In this document: piece after piece, positions 16,252-22,312 of the stretch
How positions within the stretch are numbered: position 1 is the first letter of the stretch
Layout of the letters: each line of letters opens with the position of its first letter
Notes under the pieces: model-generated
Told to the model about the DNA's origin: nothing
Databases searched by the model: none
What the model saw: the letters and a program-made list of their open reading frames with translations, nothing else
Assembly: GCA_035315685.1 (NCBI GenBank)
Contig: DATFXR010000901.1
Span: 1-26,820, forward strand
Length of the DNA stretch: 26,820 bases
Direction: 5' to 3'
Source: QHWK01 sp035315685
GTDB taxonomy: Bacteria; Acidobacteriota; Vicinamibacteria; Vicinamibacterales; CAVVIG01
Made by a program: the position numbers and the translations under genes

Positions 16252-16325
16252 CGGGCCCAGCAGGACTCGAACCTGCGACCTCCTGGTTCGTAGCCAGACG
16301 CTCTATCCAACTGAGCTATGGGCCC
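16252..16325 (-). tRNA. tRNA-Arg, anticodon ACG
   Basis: The minus strand folds as a cloverleaf. The acceptor GGGCCCA (16325-16319) pairs with TGGGCCC (16259-16253), with discriminator G at 16252. The D arm is GCTCAGTTGGATAGAGC. The anticodon stem-loop is TCTGG-CTACGAA-CCAGG with ACG at positions 34-36. The T arm is GCAGG-TTCGAGT-CCTGC. CCA is not encoded. It lies 20 bp downstream of the GIY-YIG gene on the same strand. ACG-Arg normally reads CGN codons after A34 to inosine editing by TadA. Confidence 0.95.
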
Positions 16326-16345
16326 CAGGGTCGGAAACTCCGATC

Positions 16346-17188
16346 CTAGCATTGATGTAACCGCTCATGGAAGAGCCGGCCGTCTCTGAAAAGCGCGGCG
16401 AGGCGTGTCCGCAGTTCGCGGGGCGAACGCACGTCGTGCGGATCGAGCCGCGTGACGCGATCGCCGTGCTGCGCGAGCCATGAGAACACGATTGGCGCCG
16501 ACGAAACGTGTGACCCGGTGTCACCGTGCCGACTCCGTGCGAGCGCACTGTGGAAGAAGCGCATGATGCGTTGCGCGTGGACAGCAAGATCGCCGCCGCT
16601 CCGCCGCGTCCGCTGCATCATCGTGCGGCCGTCGGCCGCGGCGGTGATCAGCTCGACCGAATCGGCCTCGATCGACGGCATCACGACGATGACGTCGCGA
16701 ACGAGCGCGCGCGGGATGGCGCGGGCGTCGAGATCAGGCGCGCCAGTGTGCACATTCACCGACGGCCGCAACTCCTCGATGAGCGACGCCTCACGAAGCA
16801 GCGCCTCGAGGTCCGAGCCCACCTCCCGCCACTCGGCATCGGCGGCTCGTGCCATGTCCGGCTTCAGCGCGCGCCAGCGGCGCTCCGCGAAATGCGCGCG
16901 CAGACGGCGCCGCAGGTTCACCGCCTTTCCGACGTACAGCGCGCGGCCGTCCGCATCCCGCAGGATGTAGACGCCGGGCGCCGCCGGAGCGTCGCGGCAG
17001 ATGCGTTCGCCTGCGCGACGCCACGCGTCCCGACGATCCTCGAGCACGAGCGCCTGCGCCACGAGCCGCCGGGCGAGCTCCGGTGAGGCACCACGAATGC
17101 CGAGCACTTCGGACGCGAGCCGCTGGTGATCGGGCGCGGCGCCCATTTCGGAGAGTCGCGCGACGAGTTTGTCACGGAGCAGAGGCAT
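16346..17188 (-). CDS. GIY-YIG nuclease-domain protein (UvrC N-terminal-like)
   Basis: Encodes 280 residues. Residues about 68-150 form a UvrC-type GIY-YIG domain: P-G-V-Y-I-L-R (71-77), A-L-Y-V-G-K (83-88), N-L-R-R-R-L-R-A-H-F (91-100), and the distal E-A-S-L-I-E-E-L-R-P-S-V-N supplying the metal-binding Glu. The first 65 residues and the C-terminal 120 are not recognised; UvrBC, HhH and RNase H parts of real UvrC are missing, so it is not uvrC. Relatives (Cho, exonuclease fusions) nick DNA in repair, and a similar role is inferred. It follows the NagZ-like gene by 41 bp and precedes tRNA-Arg by 20 bp, so the three may share a transcript. Confidence 0.8.
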   Translation of the reverse strand: MPLLRDKLVARLSEMGAAPDHQRLASEVLGIRGASPELARRLVAQALVLEDRRDAWRRAGERICRDAPAAPGVYILRDADGRALYVGKAVNLRRRLRAHFAERRWRALKPDMARAADAEWREVGSDLEALLREASLIEELRPSVNVHTGAPDLDARAIPRALVRDVIVVMPSIEADSVELITAAADGRTMMQRTRRSGGDLAVHAQRIMRFFHSALARSRHGDTGSHVSSAPIVFSWLAQHGDRVTRLDPHDVRSPRELRTRLAALFRDGRLFHERLHQC

Positions 17189-17229
17189 GGGCTGTCGCTC
17201 GGCTAAGGCCTTCGCGCTACGTCCACCAT

Positions 17230-19074
17230 CTACGGGGACGGGCGCGACACGGCGCGATCGAGACCGAATCCGGCGCGAAGCTGCGGCGACAGCGTAACCG
17301 GCAGCCGTCCGGTCACCGGCGCTTCACCGGCAATCGCGCGAACCGCCGCGCGCTCGGCCTGATCGTAGAAGTCGTAGGTCAGGAGCATCGCCGGAAGCTC
17401 CGGCACGAACGACGCGGTGTACGGATTGCCAAAGAACACGGTCACCAGCGGCACGCCTGCCCGATCGCTCTGCCGCGCGAGATCCTTGAGCAGCCGCACG
17501 AGCTCGCCGGCGAGATCGATCCGCCCGCTGCCAGACGTCGATCGCACGAACACCGACGCGACGATGGCGCGGTAACGCGGCACGAGCGCGCGGACGAGAT
17601 CGAGATCGGCCATCGAGGTGTGATCCGACACCTCGATCGCCGTGACCTGCGGCCAACGTTTTTTCAGCTCAGGAATGAACGTGCGGCTCGGTGCGCCGAT
17701 CTGCCACCCGGCCGGATAGTCGAGCACGGACAGGTAGAGGATCGGCGCCTCGCGCGGCACGGTGAGCGGCACCTGGCGGCGATCGTCCTTGACCAGCGTC
17801 ATCGACCGCATGAACGCGTCCTGCGCGATCGCCTCGTGCGCACGGCCGCCGACGATCGCCGGCACCGCCTCGAGATCGATGCTTTTACGGCGGTGCAGGC
17901 CGACGGCTGCCTTCGCGCGCAGGACCCGCCGTACCGACGCGTCCACCTGGGCCTGCGCCAGACGCCCGCCCGCCAGCGCCTGCTTGATGCCATTGAACGC
18001 CGCGATTGGATCCGGCGAGTGCAGCACCTGATCGGCGCCCGCCGCCAGCGCTCGCACCGCGCCCTCGTCCGGCGGCACCATCTTCGCGACTGCGTCCATC
18101 GACATCGAGTCGGTGTAGACGAGCCCGGCAAACCCGAGATCCTGCCGCAGCAGATCGTGAAGGATCGGACGGCTGAACGTCGCCGGCGTCTGCGGCGCAG
18201 GATCGAGCGACGGCAGCTCGATGTGCGCCGCCATCACCGCCTCGGCACCCGCGTCAACACCGCGGCGGAACGGCACGAGTTCGACGTCCTGCAGCCGTCG
18301 CCGATCGAAGCTCACCACCGGCAGTCCCAGATGGCTGTCGACGTCGGTATCACCGTGTCCGGGAAAGTGCTTGACGGTCGCAATCATCGCGCCGTCTTTC
18401 GCGCCTGCGACGTACGCGCCGACCAGCGCGGCGACCCGCGCGGGATCCTCGCCGTAGGAGCGGATATTGATCACCGGATTGCGCGGGTTGTTGTTCACGT
18501 CGGCCAGCGGCGCGAAGTTCACCTGAATGCCGAGCGCGCGCGCCTCGATGCCGGTGATCCGCGCTTCCTCGCGCACGAGCCGCTCGCCGTCTGCACCGGC
18601 GATTGCGCCCATCCCCATCTGACGCGGGAACGACGTCGCGCCCGCAATGCGGAAGCCAACGCCGGTCTCGAAGTCGGCGGTGTTCAGCAGCGGCACTCTC
18701 GACAGCGCTTGCAGCCGATTGATCAGCGACGCGGCGGACAACGGCTGACCGAGGATGACGGTTCCGTACGCGGCGTCGAGCAGCACCGGCGGCGTCGGTA
18801 TCGTTGCGCCGAACACGTGGAAGCCGCCGACGTGATACTCGCGGACGAGCGTCGACAGCGAGTCGTAGATATCGCTGTCGGTACTGACGAAACTCGAGTC
18901 GAACGCCGGGATGATCAGCTGACCGATCTTTTCGTCGGTCGACAACGTCCGAGCCGTGCGATCGACCCATTGCTCGGCGTCACGATCGAGCGTGAACGGA
19001 TCGCGCATCGCGGAGACGACTCCGGCGGAGACGAGCAGGACCATGGACACGACGAGCCGGCACGAAGCGAGCAT
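17230..19074 (-). CDS. Secreted glycoside hydrolase family 3, beta-N-acetylhexosaminidase (NagZ-like)
   Basis: Encodes 614 residues from ATG 19074. The first 22 residues are a signal peptide (hydrophobic V-V-S-M-V-L-L-V-S-A-G-V-V-S-A). The GH3 barrel follows: D-E-K-I-G-Q-L near residue 47, the NagZ hallmark K-H-F-P-G-H-G-D-T-D-V-D-S-H carrying the catalytic His-Asp pair, and Y-T-D-S-M-S-M-D-A with the nucleophile Asp. A C-terminal alpha/beta sandwich makes it longer than E. coli NagZ, which is single-domain and cytoplasmic. Likely role: removing beta-linked GlcNAc from peptidoglycan fragments or other chitosaccharides outside the inner membrane. The frame is open further upstream, but that part is antisense to moaB. 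It is divergent from moaB across only 27 bp. Confidence 0.9.
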   Translation of the reverse strand: MLASCRLVVSMVLLVSAGVVSAMRDPFTLDRDAEQWVDRTARTLSTDEKIGQLIIPAFDSSFVSTDSDIYDSLSTLVREYHVGGFHVFGATIPTPPVLLDAAYGTVILGQPLSAASLINRLQALSRVPLLNTADFETGVGFRIAGATSFPRQMGMGAIAGADGERLVREEARITGIEARALGIQVNFAPLADVNNNPRNPVINIRSYGEDPARVAALVGAYVAGAKDGAMIATVKHFPGHGDTDVDSHLGLPVVSFDRRRLQDVELVPFRRGVDAGAEAVMAAHIELPSLDPAPQTPATFSRPILHDLLRQDLGFAGLVYTDSMSMDAVAKMVPPDEGAVRALAAGADQVLHSPDPIAAFNGIKQALAGGRLAQAQVDASVRRVLRAKAAVGLHRRKSIDLEAVPAIVGGRAHEAIAQDAFMRSMTLVKDDRRQVPLTVPREAPILYLSVLDYPAGWQIGAPSRTFIPELKKRWPQVTAIEVSDHTSMADLDLVRALVPRYRAIVASVFVRSTSGSGRIDLAGELVRLLKDLARQSDRAGVPLVTVFFGNPYTASFVPELPAMLLTYDFYDQAERAAVRAIAGEAPVTGRLPVTLSPQLRAGFGLDRAVSRPSP

Positions 19075-19081
19075 CACGAGA

Positions 19082-19087
19082 ATCCTA
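19082..19087 (-). promoter_or_regulatory. Possible -10 (TAGGAT) for the NagZ-like gene
   Basis: TAGGAT on the minus strand ends 7 nt before ATG 19074. There is no room for a conventional leader, and a -35 would lie inside moaB. The match to consensus is moderate. Confidence 0.35.
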
Positions 19088-19088
19088 T

Positions 19089-19094
19089 TACAAT
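19089..19094 (+). promoter_or_regulatory. -10 element (TACAAT) of moaB, leaderless-type
   Basis: TACAAT ends 7 nt before ATG 19102, so transcription should start at about the start codon. The -35 position would fall in the NagZ-like coding region; no clear hexamer was found. Confidence 0.45.
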
Positions 19095-19101
19095 CAGCGC
19101 G

Positions 19102-19605
19102 ATGAGCCACGTCGATCACCGCGAGGCGGCGCCGCGATCGGTGCGGTGCTTCATCGTCACGGTGAGCGACACGCGGACCGACGCGACCGACACCGGCGGT
19201 CGCGCCATCGCAGACATGCTGACGGCCGCCGGTCATCAAATCGCAGGCCGCACGATCGTGAAGGACGATCCGGATCAGGTGCGCAGCACGGTCGAGCGCC
19301 ATCTCGCCGCGCCGGACGTGCAGGCGATTATCACGACCGGTGGAACCGGCATCACTTCCCGCGACAGCACGTATGAAGCGATCAGCGGCCTCCTGCACAA
19401 ACGCCTCGACGGCTTCGGGGAACTCTTCAGGATGCTGAGCTTCGAGCAGATTGGCGCCGCGGCGATGATGAGCCGTGCATGCGCCGGCCTTGCGGCGGGC
19501 CGCATCGTCATCTCGTTGCCTGGCTCCGAGGCGGCGGTCCGCTTGGCCATGGAACGGCTCGTCATCCCGGAGCTTGGACACATGGTGCAACAGGCGAACC
19601 GGTGA
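19102..19605 (+). CDS. moaB: Molybdenum cofactor biosynthesis protein MoaB/Mog-type
   Basis: Encodes 167 residues, the usual size. F-I-V-T-V-S-D-T-R opens the MoCF-binding fold, D-T-G-G-R follows, and the signature T-T-G-G-T-G-I-T-S-R-D-S-T-Y-E-A lies at about residues 78-93. Late residues read S-L-P-G-S-E-A-A-V-R-L-A-M. The family adenylylates molybdopterin (MogA activity) before metal insertion by MoeA, in the cytoplasm. The stop is 4 bp before moeA, so the two form an operon for consecutive steps. Upstream is only 27 bp of divergent intergenic DNA. The MoaB versus MogA choice rests on overall similarity and is not certain. Confidence 0.9.
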   Translation: MSHVDHREAAPRSVRCFIVTVSDTRTDATDTGGRAIADMLTAAGHQIAGRTIVKDDPDQVRSTVERHLAAPDVQAIITTGGTGITSRDSTYEAISGLLHKRLDGFGELFRMLSFEQIGAAAMMSRACAGLAAGRIVISLPGSEAAVRLAMERLVIPELGHMVQQANR

Positions 19606-19609
19606 TCAA

Positions 19610-20824
19610 ATGCCGATGAGACCATTCGCGTCCACGATCACGCTCGACGAAGCGCGGCGGCGGCTCGACGCCTCCGTGCGGCCGATCACGCGTGTCGAGC
19701 GCGTGCCGCTCGAGGCCGCGGCCGGCCGAGTGGCCGCGGCCGACGTCGTGTCACCGATCGACGTGCCACCGTTTGCACGATCGGCGATGGACGGGTACGC
19801 CGTCGTCGCTGCCGACACGAGCGGTGCGTCGAAAACCGCCCCCGCGCGGCTTCGCCTGGTCGACCGCATCTACACTGCGCAGGTCTCGTCGGTGGCGATC
19901 GCTCCGGGATCGTGCGCCGAGATCGCGACCGGCGCGCCGCTGCCCGCCGGCGCCGACGCGGTCGTGATGGTCGAGGAGACGGCAAAAAACGGCGACGGCA
20001 ACGTCGATGTCTTTGCCGTCGCGCACCCGGGGCAGAACGTCGGCCGGCGCGCTGGTGACATCGCCGCGGGCGACAGCGTGGTCGCGGCAGGCGACCTGTT
20101 CACGCCGAGCCGCGTCGGTGCCGTCGCCGCCATCGGCGGCACGGCGGTCGACGTCTTTGAGAGGCCCCGCGTCGCCATCCTGTCGACCGGCAACGAAATC
20201 GTCGAGCCAGGACGGCCGCTCGCGCCCGGACAGATCTACGACGTGAACCGATTCACGCTCGAGGCGATCGTCGAAGCACACGGCGGCATCGCCGAGGCAC
20301 GACGCCCTGTCGAAGACACCGTCGACGCGCTGATCGGTTCGCTCGACGGCTGCGCCGGCGCCGATCTGATCGTGTTTTCCGGCGGCAGCTCCGTCGGTGA
20401 ACGCGACCTCCTCGTCGATGCGATCGCGGCGCGCGGCCAGATGGTGTTTCACGGCATCGCCGTGCGGCCGGGAAAACCAACGGCGTTCGCGATCATCGGC
20501 GGCACGCCGTTCTTCGGGATGCCCGGCAACCCGACGTCGTGCCTGTCCAACGCCTACATCCTGCTGGTGCCGTTCCTGCGTGCGCTCGCGCACCTGCCGC
20601 CCTACACACCGCGCACGCTGCGCATGCCGCTCGGCCGCCGCATCGCGTCAGCGGTAAACCGGCACCAGTTCTACACGGTGACGGTCCGCGACGGCGTCGC
20701 ACAGCCGGCGTTCAAAGGATCGGGCGACATCACCAGCCTGTCACGCGCCGACGGCTACATCGAGATTCCCGCCGACCAGAGCGTGGTCGAGGAAGGCGCG
20801 CTCGTCATGGTGACGTTCTTTTAG
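19610..20824 (+). CDS. moeA: Molybdopterin molybdenumtransferase MoeA
   Basis: Encodes 404 residues, a normal MoeA length. Domains in order: N-terminal S-A-M-D-G-Y-A (about 53-59), P-L-P-A-G-A-D-A-V-V (about 106-115), the I/II linker G-D-I-A-A-G-D, and the MoCF domain with S-T-G-N-E-I (about 196-201). F-S-G-G-S-S-V-G-E-R-D and R-P-G-K-P-T follow, then G-M-P-G-N-P-T-S-C. It inserts molybdate into adenylylated molybdopterin. It starts 4 bp after moaB and is probably translated from the same mRNA; a second ATG two codons in (19616) is also possible. No molybdoenzyme or molybdate transporter gene lies in this window. Confidence 0.95.
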   Translation: MPMRPFASTITLDEARRRLDASVRPITRVERVPLEAAAGRVAAADVVSPIDVPPFARSAMDGYAVVAADTSGASKTAPARLRLVDRIYTAQVSSVAIAPGSCAEIATGAPLPAGADAVVMVEETAKNGDGNVDVFAVAHPGQNVGRRAGDIAAGDSVVAAGDLFTPSRVGAVAAIGGTAVDVFERPRVAILSTGNEIVEPGRPLAPGQIYDVNRFTLEAIVEAHGGIAEARRPVEDTVDALIGSLDGCAGADLIVFSGGSSVGERDLLVDAIAARGQMVFHGIAVRPGKPTAFAIIGGTPFFGMPGNPTSCLSNAYILLVPFLRALAHLPPYTPRTLRMPLGRRIASAVNRHQFYTVTVRDGVAQPAFKGSGDITSLSRADGYIEIPADQSVVEEGALVMVTFF

Positions 20825-20888
20825 AGAGATCAGAGTTCGTCGTTCGGAGTTCCTGTCCACGCATTCCAGATTGCACGTTCTTGATTCC

Positions 20889-21353
20889 TCAGCGGCGGCC
20901 GATGCGGCGTTCGTACTCGACTTCGAGCACGTCGGCGGTGTGGAGATCGAAGGCAGCGGCCGTGCGCTGGTAGCGGCCGCGGAACTCGGAGTGGCAGCGG
21001 TAGCAGACGGTGACGTCCTTCAGACGTCCGTACACGACGAGGTCGATGAGCGCCGCTGATGCGAGGATGCCGTAGGCAATCAGATCGCGGCCGAACCAGT
21101 AGAAACCGCCGCTGATCAGGGCACCGCCGATCACGACCGTCAGGCCGAGCTTCGGATCGAAGTCCTTGCGGATGTAGAAGTCCGCGCCTTCGCACACGGG
21201 ACAACCATCGACCGCACGATCGGCGCGCACCGCGTCGGTCACATGCACCGCGATGTCGCGGCCGCAGCGCCCGCATTTGATCGCCGACGGGGCGTCGGCG
21301 GCGGCAAACGGCAAACCTGCATCGCACTTCGGACACTTTGCGAGTACCTCCAC
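20889..21353 (-). CDS. Zinc-ribbon membrane protein, function unknown
   Basis: Encodes 154 residues from GTG 21353, directly abutting the stop of the upstream gene (TGAGTG). The N-terminus has C-P-K-C (7-10) and C-G-R-C (27-30), a likely zinc ribbon. A second Cys pair is C-P-V-C near 51, and a third, C-Y-R-C-H, lies after the membrane part. Two hydrophobic stretches (about 70-85 and 92-107) suggest a hairpin in the membrane with both ends in the cytoplasm. No enzymatic motif is visible. The tight junction implies co-expression with the upstream secreted protein, though the functions do not obviously match. It converges on moeA across 64 bp, where no hairpin terminator was seen. Confidence 0.7.
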   Translation of the reverse strand: MEVLAKCPKCDAGLPFAAADAPSAIKCGRCGRDIAVHVTDAVRADRAVDGCPVCEGADFYIRKDFDPKLGLTVVIGGALISGGFYWFGRDLIAYGILASAALIDLVVYGRLKDVTVCYRCHSEFRGRYQRTAAAFDLHTADVLEVEYERRIGRR

Positions 21354-22217
21354 TCAGGTGGTCTCCACCTCGTAGATATAGAGCGTGGACACGTCGTCTT
21401 CCGGCATGAAGTAGCCGCGCAACCCGGTCCGCGTCTCTTCGAACCATGCTGGATTCTGCGTCATTGCCAGGCCGGCCGTTGTCCAGAGCAGCAGCGGCAC
21501 CTGAAACACCGGCCGGCCGTCGACAAGGTCGACGAGCTCGATGCCACCGAGCCGGAACGGCGCAGCCCCGGATCCCTGCTTGATCTCAGTCACCCCGGTG
21601 CACAGCATCCGCCGCCCGCCGGCATACTTGCAGTCCTGATAATCGAGATAGTGCGACGGGTTGATCGTTCGCAGCGGAGGCGTCCGCTCGCCGCCCGGGG
21701 TCCATCGATAGAGGCGACGCGAGTCCCAGCTGACGCCATGGAGCGTGTTGTCGTCGGTATTGCGGACGATTGCGCCGATGTGATCGGCGAAGCGCAAGAT
21801 CTCCGTTGCTTTCATCGACACCGGATCGACGCGATAGACGATCGAGCGGCTGTCGGGCCGATACTCGGCAACCGGCACCCAGATGTGAGTCCCGTCGTAG
21901 TCGATGCCGCCGGGATGATAGATCGCGCCTTCGCCGAGCGTGAGATCGGTGACGAGCGCGCCCGCCCTGTCGAACTTGAAGAGATGGCCGATCCCCTCGC
22001 CGCGTTCGCGCGATCGCACCTCGACCGACGACAGGAAGAACGTGTCGCCAATCTTGACCAGACCCTGTGGGTGCCAGGCGCGGAACTGCACGCGCACCGA
22101 GCCGGTGGGCCTCCACGCGGACTCACGCGTGAGCTTCATCACACGCTCGGCCACCGTCGCGCGCGGCTCAACGGAGAGGGCGGCCGCCGCGACCGCGCAT
22201 GCGAGAGCACATCGCAT
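21354..22217 (-). CDS. Secreted propeller-like protein (possibly DUF6454)
   Basis: Encodes 287 residues. Residues 1-23 form a signal peptide (C-A-L-A-C-A-V-A-A-A-A-L-S, cleavage near T-V-A). The body has repeating beta strands such as P-Q-G-L-V-K-I-G-D-T-F-F-L-S-S-V, Y-H-P-G-G-I-D-Y-D-G-T-H-I-W-V-P and H-G-V-S-W-D-S-R-R-L-Y-R-W, which suggest a six-bladed-like propeller of the SMP-30/DUF6454 kind. The family name is from memory and should be checked. No catalytic or metal residues can be assigned. It is the first gene of a two-gene unit with the zinc-ribbon protein. TACGAT lies 5 nt before the ATG, close for a -10. Confidence 0.6.
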   Translation of the reverse strand: MRCALACAVAAAALSVEPRATVAERVMKLTRESAWRPTGSVRVQFRAWHPQGLVKIGDTFFLSSVEVRSRERGEGIGHLFKFDRAGALVTDLTLGEGAIYHPGGIDYDGTHIWVPVAEYRPDSRSIVYRVDPVSMKATEILRFADHIGAIVRNTDDNTLHGVSWDSRRLYRWTPGGERTPPLRTINPSHYLDYQDCKYAGGRRMLCTGVTEIKQGSGAAPFRLGGIELVDLVDGRPVFQVPLLLWTTAGLAMTQNPAWFEETRTGLRGYFMPEDDVSTLYIYEVETT

Positions 22218-22281
22218 GCGGTATCGTACGCTCGGTCAACCACCTTCGCCAACGCCACAGTGGTGGTCCGCGCACGCTGTA

Positions 22282-22311
22282 GCGACGGCTGACCGCTTCG
22301 CGCTCCGTCGC
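22282..22311. terminator. Inverted repeat after the permease gene, possible terminator
   Basis: GCGACGG (22282-22288) and CCGTCGC (22305-22311) can form a 7-bp stem with a 16-nt loop, directly after the permease stop (22313). No U-run follows, so intrinsic termination is doubtful. Confidence 0.25.
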
Positions 22312-22312
22312 G

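Noticed and set aside
16240..16275. Attachment-site repeat of the tRNA 3' end
   Set aside because: No second copy of the T-arm/acceptor sequence was seen in the window; it may lie outside.
19075..19590. NagZ-like gene starting at 19590
   Set aside because: The extra 172 residues are antisense to moaB; the signal peptide begins at 19074.
16849..19605. A plus-strand open frame of about 900 codons upstream of and including moaB
   Set aside because: It is antisense to the NagZ-like and GIY-YIG genes, is Arg/His-rich, and exists because of G/C third positions. Only its last 167 codons (moaB) are real.
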